DNA of 64,000 nt from Norana najaformis (GCA_964023275.1 OZ029914.1:12134341-12198340), one strand, 5' to 3'; positions 1 through 11,399 are shown, counted from the first letter of the stretch. Numbers and translations are program-made. Notes: generated from the letters alone by a model not told the origin.

Positions 1-87
1 TCATAACCATAGTGGGTCTATATGATGTCTAGCCGTTTTCCTGTCTAATTAAGTTTTATCACGTATATAAGTGCTTTGAATGAGTGA

Positions 88-468
88 ATGAATGGCTTTT
101 TCAGTTCTGCTACGCATTTGCACGACTTTTTAAGAGTTAATTTTGAAAAGCCAAATCTATTTGAATCGTATTGCTACGAGATTTTACTTCTATATATGCG
201 GTTGGCTCCCCATTCTGCAAGCAAACACGACAGAAACAGGTTGCTCATACAGAGGAGGCTGAGAAACTGCTTCAGGCACATTCAGACAATGAATTGGAAC
301 AAGCGACTGAATGTGGAAAATATGAAAATATTCATTGGACAGGAACGTAGAGCAGTTGGTGTTATTCAAGATTATATTGATCAGCTGAAGACAATCTTAC
401 GTAGCATGTATCGAAACCAAAATACTCTAAAATTTGAACACTCGGCTTCTCGTGAATTTGTGTTTTAA
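88..468 (+). CDS. Unrecognised 126-aa ORF
   Basis: An open frame of 126 residues starts at an ATG and is rich in Leu, Arg and Asn with predicted helical character. No signal peptide, membrane segment or cysteine motif is visible. It ends about 60 bp before the left target-site duplication of the neighbouring LINE, so it lies in the sequence the LINE inserted beside. I do not recognise the family. It could be a real single-exon gene, one exon of a larger gene starting outside the window, or chance; no splice signals decide the matter. Confidence 0.25.
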   Translation: MNGFFSSATHLHDFLRVNFEKPNLFESYCYEILLLYMRLAPHSASKHDRNRLLIQRRLRNCFRHIQTMNWNKRLNVENMKIFIGQERRAVGVIQDYIDQLKTILRSMYRNQNTLKFEHSASREFVF

Positions 469-529
469 CCTTTAGAGCTAAAGAGAAACTTTTTGTCCTA
501 AGCTGATATCGTCTATTGTAAAGCCTTAA

Positions 530-542
530 ATAACCATTTGTT
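530..542. repeat. Left target-site duplication of the LINE
   Basis: The 13-mer ATAACCATTTGTT occurs here and again at 5266-5278, exactly flanking the LINE. Duplications of this size are what LINE target-primed integration leaves. This copy sits next to the 3' end of the minus-strand element. Confidence 0.85.
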
Positions 543-551
543 CTTTGACTC

Positions 552-557
552 TTTATT
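552..557 (-). promoter_or_regulatory. LINE polyadenylation signal
   Basis: AATAAA on the minus strand lies about 10 bases before the LINE 3' junction with its target duplication. This is where the 3' end of the element's transcript is expected. Confidence 0.6.
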
Positions 558-836
558 GATCCCAAAATTCAACATATCAGGTTACACATAAAACATACAG
601 TTTGCCAGGATGCAAAAGGCAAACCCAGAAGGGACACAGTCCCGCTTAAATAGGGTCACCTATTAACATCAGTAATGTAGGATGGCAATCGAAATGTAAA
701 CAAAGCAAGTATCATTACATAAGTAAACTAAATAAGTTATGTACAATCCGTACACAAATGAAACTAAAAATAAGAGGATATAGAAGTCCGATGCAATACA
801 CAGTCCTATATATATAAAAAAAAAGAAAATTAGCAG

Positions 837-3800
837 TCAAACAAGTGTTATTAAATAGTGGCGCATCTGCCTTTTAAACAATTTCAAACTTGGCAACATA
901 CGATTGCTCAGTGGTAAAGCGTTCCAAATCGAAGGGCCAGTACATTTAATATTGAATAATCGAGTGTTGGTACGAGCAAAACTGGCATAATAATTACCGT
1001 GAATCCTGGTAAAATATGAGTGATGATCGATGATGTTGAAGTAGCCATCAAACTTCGATGGCAATAATTTATGTTGATATTGGTACATAAATACAGAGAT
1101 CTGAAACTTATTAATGGAATTAATTTTTAAAATATTTAGATTGGCAAAACAGGGCTCAATATCATTCACTTGGAAAGTTTTTGTAATTATCCTAAGAACA
1201 CGGCGCTGTAAAACAGATAAACATTTTATAAGCGAAGGATAATTAGAGGCCCATAAAAGGTTACAGTAGGATAAGTAAGGATAAATCAATGAATAATACA
1301 AATTAATTAATATCTGTTGGGGTAGGATATGACGAATACGTGACAATATACCAGAACATTTAGCAATTTTACTTGATATATGAGATATATGCTCTTTCCA
1401 CATTAAATGAGAGTCAATATAGACTCCCAAGAAATTTACATGAATTTACTTGAGTAATCTGTTGATTATCAATAAAAATATTAATAGCTGATTTACAAAG
1501 AACCTTCCGATGTGATCTAAATAATATAAAATTAGTCTTAAGTAAATTCAAGGATAGCCTATTAGCACGAAACCAGTCAGCAACTGATACAAGTTCGTTA
1601 TTGACAGACTCAATCAGAGCATCTAACGATTTATTAGATAAGAAAACATTCGTATCGTCGGCAAACAGTATAAAATGAAGTGACTTAGATGAGGTCGGAA
1701 GGTCATTTATGTACAACAGAAACAAAAGTGGGCCTAGAATAGAGCCTTGCGGAACTCCACAACGGATGGATCTGATGCTAGACAGGGCCCCATTACACAA
1801 GACTTGCTGATGCCTGTCATGGAGGTAGCTCTTAAACCAACAGAGTGGGAGTCCTCGTACTCCATAAAATTCAAGCTTCCTCATCAAGATAGCATGATCT
1901 ACAGTATCAAAAGCTTTTGCCAAGTCAAGAAAAATTCCAACAGAGAACAGATTGTCGTCAATAGCCTGGGAAATGTTATCGTGTAGATCCAAAAGCGCCA
2001 TTGAGGTAGATAGGCCCGTTTGGAATCCAAATTGGTTAGGATATATTATGTTCATTTTTTGGATATAGTTATAAAAGCGTTCGTACATCAATTTTTCAAA
2101 ATATTTTGAAAAAAAAGGAAGAATCGAAATAGGCCTATAGTTGCTGACATTATCTTTGGTTCCCGATTTAAAAATAGGTATTACCTTGGCAATTTTGATA
2201 CCAGTAGGAACCATCCCTGTGGCAAACGAGCAATTAATTATTTCAGCTAACGGTGACGCAATAATATGGATAGTAGGGCCAGCAATACATGGATCGACAC
2301 CATCTGGACCAGCACTATGTGTAATTCTTAGAGAACGGGAAATAGCGATGATTTCATCGGCTGAGGTTGGACAAAGACCAAATGACTGAGAGGGGGAATT
2401 CCTTAAAAAGGATTCATAAGAAGTTTTAGTTTTTGGAATGGCTTGCGCTAGTGACTGCCCAACACCAGTGAAGAACTCATTAAACTTATTAGAGATAGAA
2501 TTAGAGTCAGTATACGTACTTCCATCTATACTAAGCGCATCAACAGATTTAACCAGATCACCTGATCCGACCAGTGATCGCACAATACTCCAAGTTTTTT
2601 TAATGTTATTTTTACAAGCATTAAATTTATCGGCAAAATACTGTTGTTCAGCTTTAATTCTGATTTGTTTAAATTTATTTCTATAACTGATGAATTTGGA
2701 TTTATTAATATCAGAAGGATTTTTTAAATATTTAAGGTACAAATTAGATTTTTTCTTGCAGGATATGAACACAGCAGGTGTCATCCAAGGTTGCTTTATA
2801 CGATTATGCTTAGAATGGTTGACAGGGACCAGAGGGAGTGCCGTATCGTACGCATTCTTATACAGGTCAATTAACAATGTATAAGCTAGTGAAGGGTCAC
2901 GATTTTCACAAGCATTAGTTATGGGTGTCCAGTCAATCCTACCCAATATAGAATGGAAATGTTTGATCGACTCATCAGTAATTAGTCGCTTAGTATGCAA
3001 ATTATGACTGCTTACTATAACAGGGTTTAAGCAGCCCCAAGCAATGACAGGTAAATGGTCAGATATTTCACTTATAAGAATTGATGAATCGAATGAACTT
3101 TCGTAAACATTAGTGTAAATATTATCAATTAAAGTGGCAGAGGTATCAGTTATTCGTGTAGGTTTAAGTATTAATGGGATGAAATGGTAGGAGTAAAGGT
3201 TGTTGTAGAAATTTTGGGTATGAACATGATTCTCAATTTTGAAAAGATCAACATTAAAATCACCCCCAATAAATACTTTTTTCCCAGTAAGCGACAGATG
3301 AGATAACAATTGTTCCATTTCTACATTGAAAAGTTCAAGAGGTGACCCAGGCGGACGATAGACTACACCATATATACAGTCTTTTCCTTTGTCTTGAGGT
3401 ATAGTTATAAATATACACTCATAGGCTACATGGTCAGACAACAGTTTTCCTAAATCCAGTATTTTAAATTTGACACCTGTCTTTATAAGAAATGCTACAC
3501 CACCTCCTTTGCCAGAAGTTCTACATTTGGATACGAACTGATAACCTGGAATGCTTATGGTGGGCTCAGTAACAGAGTCGAGCCATGTTTCCGTTAAAGC
3601 TAACACGGTAACTGGAATCTGTGACAACAGAATCAGAATCTCGGGGATTTTGGGATAAAGGCTTCTTCAGTTTAAGTGCATAAATTTAAACGCGTCATAG
3701 GATAAGGAAGAAAATTTTGCAGCTAAAGAATCAACAGTGAGATATGAGCTGTTACAAGAACCGGCGGTAAAATAATTTTCATCAGGGTCCAAATCTCTGT

Positions 3801-4182
3801 TATTTAAAAGAGCACGCTTCTCTTCTCCAACAAATGGGTCAAATTTCAATTTGTCATATTGTTTAGATAAACTCAATGGAGAGTCACCCAAAGCAGAAAT
3901 AGCAACAAGGAAAAGAAATTTATCATTTATATGATTGAATGGAAAGATTGACTCAATGCACTGTAAACAGTACCAGGACTCAGTTTGAGCCTTAACCCTA
4001 TCTGGGTCCAAGTCAATACATCTTAAATGAACAGTATTGTTGCAGATTGCACATATTGCATATTGATGAGTAGATTTTATACGACTGCTACAAACAAAAC
4101 ATGATGGAGGAACTAGAGATTCAATCGTTGGTGACAACTGGCATCTGGTGAGGTTTGTACATGTAAATATGCTATTTAGCAT
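837..4182 (-). pseudogene. LINE ORF2: PHD finger-endonuclease-reverse transcriptase, two lesions
   Basis: The LINE replication polyprotein. Transcription runs from 4182 down. The first 171 codons hold a PHD-like zinc finger (CFVC, CAIC, HLRC, WYCLQC spacing). They end at a TGA (3667-3669) exactly where the endonuclease consensus HLNxRSL begins, and the same frame continues as RSLYPK. The APE-type endonuclease follows (LTETWLD, GGDFNVD, ISDHLPV), then the RT with LDLAKAFDTVDH, GVPQGSILGPLLF and the catalytic FADD. Near 1430 one extra base shifts the frame, and the C-terminal thumb region (LGVYIDSHLMW to WNALP) continues in 837-1430. Apart from these two lesions the frame is open. Endonuclease and RT perform target-primed reverse transcription; in related LINEs the PHD finger is a putative chromatin or nucleic-acid contact. 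Confidence 0.9.
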
Positions 4183-4269
4183 ATGTCACACACAGTTGCC
4201 GAAAAAAAGAATGAAGAGATAAGTACATACATATACACACAGTGCAAATACCTAGTACATATGTAGAGT

Positions 4270-5082
4270 TCAGGGCTTTTCTAAGTCATTCAATGTTGAG
4301 ATTCTTAGAGGTTTCTCTTCCGTGGAGTTTGATCGCATGACGTATACTATGCCGCCCATTGTCCAAGTTCTAGTGACCTTCTTCGCCTTGAGCATTGATC
4401 GGGCATGAGCAAAGATTTCTGCGTTTCTCTTTGTCAGATACTCATTGACGAAGACAGGATGCTCCGATGATTGACGGGTGCCTCGAAGTGACTTTCTGGC
4501 TCGATAAACGTCATCTCGTACCCGACGGGATGCGAAGCGGACAACGATGGGCCTGTGACTGTCCTTGTTTCCTCGCGAAATTCTGTAGGCAGAAGAAATG
4601 TCATGAGGCTGTAGTTGCAACCCGAGGCGTTCGTTACAATAGCCAATGACCGCACGTTCGGTCTGTAGGTAAGACTGTGTAGGTGGGAGACGAGGTGCAG
4701 CGCCAGGACCAGCCGCCTTTGCAGAGGCGTCAGCGTTTTCATGTCTACCAGAAACGATTTCGGAGAACGACGACTCAGGCAAGCCATGGATGAGTAAACA
4801 GTCCTGTCGAAGTTCATTTTCGACGGAATCCAAGCGCGCTTTTAGAGCGTTATTCTCGTCCGTTACAACGCGTAATTTCTCGTTTATCGGCCTACATTGT
4901 GCTTCAATCATTCCTGCAACCAGGTTTTGTACAGTTTGTTCAAACGCGGTAGTAAATTTCGTGAACATCTGTTCAATGGACGGTGACAGGCGGGCTGTGA
5001 GACGGGAAACTAAGGCGTCCACTACACGGTCGTCCGTAATTAGGTCAACAAGTTCGTCGACTTTCACGCCTTTTTTCGCCAT
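4270..5082 (-). CDS. LINE ORF1 protein (coiled-coil RNA-binding type)
   Basis: A 270-residue ORF with an ATG start lies 87 bp upstream of ORF2 on the same strand. Residues about 10-100 form a heptad-like helical region (QMFTKFTTAFEQ to LDSVENELRQD). This is followed by LLIHGLPES and a C-terminal basic domain with RPIVVRFASRR and KSLRG, as seen in L1-like and CR1 ORF1 proteins that coat the element RNA. The insert between them (about 115-140) is Ala/Pro-rich. The frame is intact, unlike ORF2. Identification is from architecture, not a database match. Confidence 0.8.
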   Translation of the reverse strand: MAKKGVKVDELVDLITDDRVVDALVSRLTARLSPSIEQMFTKFTTAFEQTVQNLVAGMIEAQCRPINEKLRVVTDENNALKARLDSVENELRQDCLLIHGLPESSFSEIVSGRHENADASAKAAGPGAAPRLPPTQSYLQTERAVIGYCNERLGLQLQPHDISSAYRISRGNKDSHRPIVVRFASRRVRDDVYRARKSLRGTRQSSEHPVFVNEYLTKRNAEIFAHARSMLKAKKVTRTWTMGGIVYVMRSNSTEEKPLRISTLNDLEKP

Positions 5083-5233
5083 TATTACCGTATAAATATC
5101 CCAGAGTTAAACTCAGAGTTTGTTACTAACTTTGTTTTAATAAGTTTCAGCTTAAAATAAATCCTGCAGTGACATGAAAAATTAACAAGAAACGGAATTT
5201 TTTCACCAACACCAACGGAAACGAACTACTCGA

Positions 5234-5243
5234 CCGCCATCTT
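5234..5243 (-). promoter_or_regulatory. YY1-like AAGATGGCGG at LINE 5' end
   Basis: On the minus strand AAGATGGCGG lies about 20 bases inside the 5' junction of the LINE. AAGATGGCGG is the YY1 site that positions transcription at the start of human L1, so this is a plausible internal promoter element here. The function is inferred by analogy. Confidence 0.5.
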
Positions 5244-5265
5244 GCATAGATTTATTCAACCATTT

Positions 5266-5278
5266 ATAACCATTTGTT
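5266..5278. repeat. Right target-site duplication of the LINE
   Basis: ATAACCATTTGTT matches 530-542 exactly. It abuts the 5' end of the minus-strand LINE. Confidence 0.85.
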
Positions 5279-5449
5279 TCCAACGAATATGAAGTCGATG
5301 TTCTAGTTCGATCGCATTATGGACTCTAAACGTAATTAAAATATACATTGAGTACTTTCATGCGTTGTGCTTGAATTTTTTATATTTTTTTGACTTTATT
5401 CTTTTTAACTGTATCTAGTTTTCACACCAGCCTCAAAGTTTGGCGCGGA

Positions 5450-6015
5450 AACAATCACTGAAAATTTCTCATATAGAAGTTTGAACATGAAAAGTTAAAA
5501 TGAAGTGGAGTACAGTTTTGGCAATTATGGGTACCTCTCAATTTTTTAATCAAAAACTAGATAGATGATTTGAAAGAGAATATAAAATGCTAAAGAATGA
5601 TGTTAACCTCAAGTCTGTTTGTCAAAAATTGACTAAGATCTAAGATCTATGATTTTAAAATTTCTTATTTTCAGGCATTTTCTTGTACTTCCTTCAATCT
5701 TTATGACTTCGGTTTACATACTAAAAATATTCTACCTCCTTCATTTATAAAATTATTTTCAAAATTTCTTTTGGGTTTTGTCGGAATTGATATTTGCACA
5801 GGTTTTATGCTGATACTACATATGTTATCACTGAAAATGTTTTTATATAGGGGCTTGAACATGAAATAAGTAAAAAAGGGGTGGGGTACAGTTGGGGTAA
5901 CTTTGAATACCCCAATTTTTTATCGAAAACTAGAAGATGGAAAGAGGAGATAAAATGCTAAAGAATGATGTTAACCTTATGCCTGTAGGTCAAGAACTGA
6001 CAAAGATACAACAAA
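5450..6015 (+). repeat. Two diverged tandem copies of a ~190-bp unit
   Basis: The segments 5450-5643 and 5826-6015 align along their length. Shared strings include TATAAAATGCTAAAGAATG and GATGTTAACCT, separated by about 375 bp. No coding potential is seen in either copy. The rest of 5279-6240 is AT-rich with no gene that I can support. Confidence 0.7.
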
Positions 6016-6549
6016 TTGAAAAAATTTGACAGGGCGTTTTCCGGTGAAATCGCTAGTCATCAGGGCCTAGGCGGAAAAATTCTTTCGTCAGTATTGGGTT
6101 AATCCATATTCCGTGACTTTCACGTTGAGTTCTGTTATGTTTTCTTTCACGTTTATACATCGCCAAACTCATAATCCTCATATATAGTGGCGTCTCTAAT
6201 CTTCAAAAGAAACTAAGACTGCGAAATCAAGTTTACCTTTTATGTGTTCAGTTCATTTTAAGAACCTCTCTTTAAAAAGCTGTGAACACAGCTTGGCTCT
6301 CTATTCCGACAAGTTTACCTTTTTATTTCGAAACCTTGCATGCATATTTGCATATGTATATTTTTTACATTACACCTGTTCCGAAAAGTCTCTACACGCT
6401 GCGAGTACGCTAGAGGATCATTTTCATGCTTCGTGGCTGGTTTACAAGTTTCTGCAGGGACTGTCACCATCGCAAGATTGTGTGCTAATCTCATTTGTTC
6501 CTCGAGGGTCTCAACAGCGTTCTGCCAAGAATAACGATTTTGTATGGAC

Positions 6550-6710
6550 GGAAAAGCCATCAAATCTAGAGCAAGGGCATTAAGAATATGTGGCCCAACA
6601 TTATGGAATGCTCTGCCTTCACATTTTGTTGTTCCGATAAATTGCCAGAGAGCTTAGGAAAAATGCTATTGATTCATCGATTTATATCATCTTATAAGTG
6701 TCTAGCTACG
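6550..6710 (+). pseudogene. LINE reverse-transcriptase C-terminal fragment
   Basis: Translation on + gives ALRICGPTLWNALPSHF, the 'GP.LWN.LP' block that closes many LINE ORF2 proteins, followed by stops. Only this tail is recognisable. The 113-aa frame at 6242-6583 just upstream has no recognisable similarity. Confidence 0.6.
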
Positions 6711-6845
6711 TTGGCGTATCTGCATTGAATTTAGTTACAATGTATGGGACTTTAGAAATCGACTTAAATAATAACTACTAGACAAAAGTACTGCAACAAA
6801 AGGTTTGGGTATCAAATTGAATATTTCTTCTGACCCTTTGCACAC

Positions 6846-7070
6846 GGTATAAGACCGTAATCGTAATTCCGAGATTTCTACAGCGCCCAACGAAAGCCAC
6901 GCCGCGGGAACCAGCTTATTCACAGGCGCTGAGTCAAAACAAAATCGATAGGCAAAAGGGTTCGGTTCCAGGTCAAGATTCAAGAGTCAGGCAGAGAGAC
7001 AGCGTGGCAGCTACGGTGGATGATGTTTGGGGTTGGAGAGGAGAGACAGATAAGAGAAAGAAGGGGTGTT
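6846..7070 (-). repeat. LINE 3'-end repeat, GATTACG-tailed family, copy 1
   Basis: This segment recurs at 41531-41760, 42776-42915, 52210-52450 and 53441-53680. It shares GAGATTTCTACAGC, GGGAACCAGCTTATTCACA and CAAAACAAAATCGATAGG. In two of the copies (41531 and 53441 regions) the adjacent sequence encodes a LINE C-terminal tail on the minus strand, so the unit is read as a minus-strand LINE 3' UTR ending at (TAATCGTAAT). It is also similar in layout to the 3' ends at 32905 and 55870. Confidence 0.7.
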
Positions 7071-7249
7071 ATATCATATCTGTTATTATGCCAGTGTCAG
7101 CATGTAAAATAGTGTTAGATAGATCATCTCTGGTATCCAACGACATGCCTAACATACGCACACCTAACAGACTGCCAAGCATCCTACGACTTGAACATCA
7201 GAGTAAGATTCGCGAGGTAATTTTTGCGTATTTTTTGTTTTGTTGATCC

Positions 7250-8010
7250 TGCATGGGCATATATTATGGTCGAGCCTTCTCTATATAAACTAATTATGGT
7301 TGAGATTTTTCCATTTATGCTAAAAACGTATTGGTAGTAGGTTCTGAACTGTATACTCACTCAAAACATGCACAGATTTTAGACCTATCCCTTGACCCCA
7401 AATCTGAACTTAGGCACACCAAAGTTATGATCTTTAAAATTTAGGGCAAAGGAATCTCTTTACCAAAATTTTGAGTGCGATATGGCTGCCTGATTTGACT
7501 ATAGCGCCGGTAAATAAAAATTACCAAAGATCAACCCGATTAAATAAAATATACAGCTGTAAACGCATAGAAAATGTAGAAATTTATAAAGCGTTTCTAC
7601 CAGAACACCAGTTGAAGGTAGGAAATTTATATAGCACCTTTGCCATAAAAATGCAGCCTAAAAATACATTTTTATTTCCCTCTTCCACGATGCAGTCTTA
7701 GTTCGATTACTTTCGCAAGATAGCACTTGATATTACGGAGTTATGTATTTAGTAAGAAATGTGCAATCTGGCGAATTCACTTGTATCATGTGAAAGAGTC
7801 TGTGGCCATCTGCCGAATCAGCCGAGAAAATTTTAAAAAACTTAAATTCAGGTTTTTCGTGCATGAATTAATCTAAACCTTACAACTTTTGTATATTTGT
7901 AATCAATGCTTTTATAAGTTTTTGATCATTTTTGGCATTTTATAACGCCGTTGCTGCTTCAATAAAGGTGATGAAGATGATAATGTTGTTGTTGTTGATG
8001 ATGATAACAA
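7250..8010. other. No gene recognised
   Basis: Unique-looking AT-rich sequence. A 76-codon frame at 7471-7701 has no motif, and I see no repeat relationship inside the window. Confidence 0.5.
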
Positions 8011-8089
<79 letters not shown>

Positions 8090-8142
8090 GCTACTACCAC
8101 TACTACTACTACTACTACTACTAATAATAATAATAATAATAA
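8011..8142. repeat. (ACT)n/(AAT)n microsatellite
   Basis: About 110 bp of nearly pure ACT triplets are followed by about 20 bp of AAT triplets. The poly-Val and poly-Leu reading frames across it are artefacts of the repeat. Confidence 0.95.
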
Positions 8143-8189
8143 GAATACTAAAAATTATAATAACAAAAATTCGCTAAAACAATAATGAT

Positions 8190-8320
8190 AATAATAAGAT
8201 GATTTATAGAGCGCCGTAGTATGGCCGAGGCCTAGAAAGAGAGCTGTACATGTAGAGGTACTCGCTGCCTGCAGCCACACGCGGCGCAAGTGACAGCAGA
8301 TGGACTGTAAAACAATTAAT
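8190..8320 (+). repeat. SINE/LINE-like repeat end with TTTATAGAGCGCC
   Basis: Begins GATTTATAGAGCGCCGTAGT after an AAT-rich tract. The string TTTATA(K)AGCGCC is a recurrent 3'-end motif in this window (also 9690 and 29238) and resembles retroposon ends common in marine invertebrate genomes. Boundaries are approximate. Confidence 0.45.
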
Positions 8321-8329
8321 AAACAAACA

Positions 8330-9689
8330 AAATGTGAGATATGCATATCGGTTTTAAACTTCCGACACGATACACTTACATGCACATCATATACACCCAA
8401 AGAAACAACTGGATTTGTATACTGGTGTTGAAAATTTCAACCGCGTGTCTGCTCTGGACCGCTGATAATCTAGAACAAACAAGGTGGTGTTATACAATGA
8501 ACTAAACTATGCTTGTATGTATATAATATCATATTATAAAATCGATTCGTCTGCTTATTTTGGCTTGATTGCCCCCAAGATACGTTGGAATTAGTAGCGA
8601 TCGCGACTGTCACGATTCATCGATTGGTCCATTCGCCTACTCCTTGAAGATGGACGAATAATAACCCAGTTTGTTCAGTATACTTGTTTTATCAAACACA
8701 CGTGCTCCGATGGATGGTGGCAGGAATGTGACAAGCACTCATAAAACAGCAAACCTACATAATTATTTTTCGTCATGAAAGGGAAGCCAAATTTACTTAA
8801 TTGTATCCAGTGACTTGCATGTTCACATGAACATCGTAAACGTTTACTACCAAAACCTTGAATGTACTTCTTTTTGCGAAGACTAAAAATTGAAACTTTG
8901 CATCTCTGTGCACGACGGACGCGAAGTCTTGTAAATTTCTGCCTATTTTTAAAGCAAAGACTATACATAATGGCAAGTACAGCGTTTATAACTACGTCAT
9001 TACTGTCACAATAAGAAAGTTCTTGACTTGTGGTCAGTCAACCATGCACTATGCCACGAGTCACATGAACAAGGTGTTTTAAAAATAATGCCCCGTAATA
9101 TAACATCGCAGTATTTCTCTCTGTATATAGTATTAAAGAGATTAACAGCAAAACAATAATCGCAATTTATTTCAGAAATCTATTATCGGAGGTAGTTTTC
9201 TGATATGTCATGAACATGTCACAACAAATGTGGACGCGCCTGAGAAAACCCTCATAAAGTCGGAAAAGATAATTTGCGAGAATTCATGTAGGATTCAAAT
9301 GAGTCAAATAGAGTAATCGGTTGTTTTAGAATACTTGTTGTGTTAGCTATCAAGCTCAAAATTTTTATGTGGAGTTTTGTTGTACAAGTATTTTTCTTTG
9401 CAAATTTATTATGATACCGTGCAACAAAACTCAATTTAGCATGTCTCCTGGGAGCTCTAATTTGAAGTCGTGTACATCAGTTATTACACAAATGAGCAAG
9501 TCATATAAATATTCGTCTTAACCAGAATCTAGGCAGCTTTTAAAGCGATGGCAGCTTCAAAGAAATGCTCCATTATATTACATTCATGAACATTAACAAA
9601 CTATAGGCACAACGGCTTATGTCGGATCATAGTTATCATAGTTGAAGAGTTTTATACTAAAGGGTTCTGACCATGTTATGTAATATAAC
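8330..9689. other. Gene-free region with dispersed repeats
   Basis: Two repeat relationships are visible. The block 9030-9116 matches 10066-10146 (CAGTCAACC, CCCGTAATATAA), and 9383-9525 matches 53937-54085 (GTACAA.TATTTTT, GAAGTCGTG.ACATC, TCTTAACCAGA). CCTCATAAAGTCGG at 9250 recurs at 13833. No ORF here carries a recognisable domain. Confidence 0.55.
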
Positions 9690-9790
9690 AACATTTATAA
9701 AGCGCCTTTCGGGCACCTTCCAAAAGCGCGGGTCACACGGCTGTCCAACCGATCTAGACAAGTGCGCCTTAAGGTGAACAGAAAATGAAT
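9690..9790 (+). repeat. TTTATAAAGCGCC repeat end
   Basis: The string ACATTTATAAAGCGCCTTTCGG, split by my reading into ACATTTATAAAG and CGCCTTTCGG, matches the retroposon-end style seen at 8199 and 29238. The flanks are not conserved enough to set boundaries. Confidence 0.4.
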
Positions 9791-10261
9791 GTTGAGTTAA
9801 ACTAGGAGGTAATAAACAAATGTTTAAAGGGAGGCATAATCAGCTCACTTACTGACGTGAAATTTTCGAATTCTCGACAAGATTTGCTGCTTCCCAGTTA
9901 ATGTTAGGTGGCGCAAGTCCTAGCAATGACGTGGCCATTTGGATGTTGACTGCGTACTGGCGTCTAGGAACTCTTCACAGCGTTTAGCACGCACTACTGA
10001 CACTGTCTTGTAATTTGTGGCTATTTATTTTTAAAGTAAGACAAAATGGATGTGGTTGGCATGTGTTCAGTCAACCGCGCACCATACCACGTGTCATACA
10101 TACAAGGTGCTTGAAAAATCATATCCCGTAATATAAAATCACAACAGATACCAGTGCATCGCAGGACTGGTCACTTACTTTCCAGTTTATACCAGTACCA
10201 AATTGAGTACTTGGTGATAGAGAAAAGTGCGGGCAAAAACAATGCTACATTGAGTACGCTC

Positions 10262-10316
10262 AGCAGGCTCGAACCCGCAATCGTTGGATTACAAAACAAT
10301 TGCGCTACCGAAAATA
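10262..10316 (-). tRNA. tRNA-derived pseudogene or SINE head
   Basis: The minus strand reads GGTAGCGCAATTG (A-box-like), then an anticodon-like loop TTTGTAA, then GCGGGTTCGAGCCTGC (perfect B box and T arm). The D arm is shortened by roughly ten bases and no paired acceptor stem is visible, so this is not a working tRNA. The loop would read TGT (Thr) if real. It most likely represents a tRNA-derived SINE promoter. Confidence 0.45.
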
Positions 10317-10329
10317 CCAACTTGTCGAG

Positions 10330-11385
10330 CCCATTAGACCATATAAACGAATGGTTATTTGTTAGTTGTATTATTTCAATAGCAGCAATGTACACGTATG
10401 AAGTAGGTTGATACTTCAAAGCCTTTGGTTTTTAATTCAATTCAGTCAAGCCTCAGAGGAGGATCTGTCGCCACTCGCAGTACTTCATTTTCAAGACAGA
10501 GATCAAAAGATAGGAATGGGAGATCGTTGAGCCAGAAACCAGAGTTTTTACTTCCTCGTTTCTCTCTGAATTTTGGGTCTTTAGACGCATAGGGTCGACC
10601 AAGGCATTCAGAATAATAGCATGTAAACTAAATAGCTTTGTACAATATGCGCTGAGGCTCACTAACACATGACCAAGACACAGACAGCGCTAATCAGACC
10701 GTGAAACAGTTATACATAAATTGGTAGCAGTCATGCATTATTATTATTGGTCTATCTATGGCCATCTTAGTTAACTCAATGAAATATAGCAAGCCTTTAT
10801 AATCGACGAATATTGTGTGTGAGCACCCTTGCCGATCCAAAAAGCGTGCTTTTGCTTTCGCAGTTGACAAGAATTCATTTGGAACGACAGAGACACATTA
10901 CGATCTCCTTTCTTGGATATCATAATGTGTGTCGGCCTCTTCGCACATAGAACTTGAGATACCCGATCACGGTAAATAAGCGGTCAAACTTACTGTAAAC
11001 TTACTGTGATTGTCAAAGAATATTTGTACATTTGTATGTATTTTAGCATCGTTTGCTGGAGATCTAAAGAATATTATCCAGGTGAGGTTTGTTTTGAACA
11101 TAAAGTCATTATAATATCAGAACCTGCTGTTTGATTCGCATCGGCTTATCTTATCTAATGTAATTACTTTCATTGTGAAGATTTGGATGCAGAGCTATTT
11201 TGAATTGAGTTGAGAAATTGTGTTGGAAGCGCTTACTATTGAATTCTGCACCTTTTGCAACGTTATCAACTTTCACTTTCTCTTTTCTCACCAATGCATT
11301 TCGCAGTTCAAGGCCTATCTTAAGCATCCATCCCATATTTGAGGCGAAGTCAAAAATAAACACGATATGAATATCTGATTAATAA
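10330..11385. other. No gene recognised
   Basis: Mixed AT-rich sequence ending in an (AAT)n run at about 11382-11410. The ORFs here are short and have no motif. Confidence 0.5.
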
Positions 11386-11399
11386 TAATAATAATAGTA

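Larger units (their letters stand above)
543..5265 (-). mobile_element. Full-length CR1/L2-type LINE with PHD finger
   Basis: A 4.7-kb non-LTR retrotransposon on the minus strand is bounded by identical 13-bp duplications (530-542 and 5266-5278). In transcription order it has a 5' leader with AAGATGGCGG, ORF1 (5082-4270), ORF2 with PHD finger, endonuclease and reverse transcriptase (4182-837), a 3' UTR of about 290 bp, and an AATAAA near the end. The length and the intact left and right junctions show an insertion that is not 5'-truncated. ORF2 carries only a TGA and one frameshift, so the copy is fairly young. Clade assignment (CR1/L2/Jockey group) rests on architecture and RT motifs and needs a tree. 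Confidence 0.9.

Noticed and set aside
8011-8142. CRISPR-like or regularly spaced repeat array
   Set aside because: The periodicity is simple triplet sequence with no unique spacers, and the genome is animal; none of the tandem repeats in the window has CRISPR structure.
7912-8177. Long poly-Val and poly-Leu open frames
   Set aside because: They are translations of the (ACT)n microsatellite and have no independent coding signal.
10262-10316. A functional tRNA-Thr gene on the minus strand
   Set aside because: The B box is good, but the D arm is too short and no acceptor stem pairs, so it is kept only as a tRNA-like pseudogene or SINE head.
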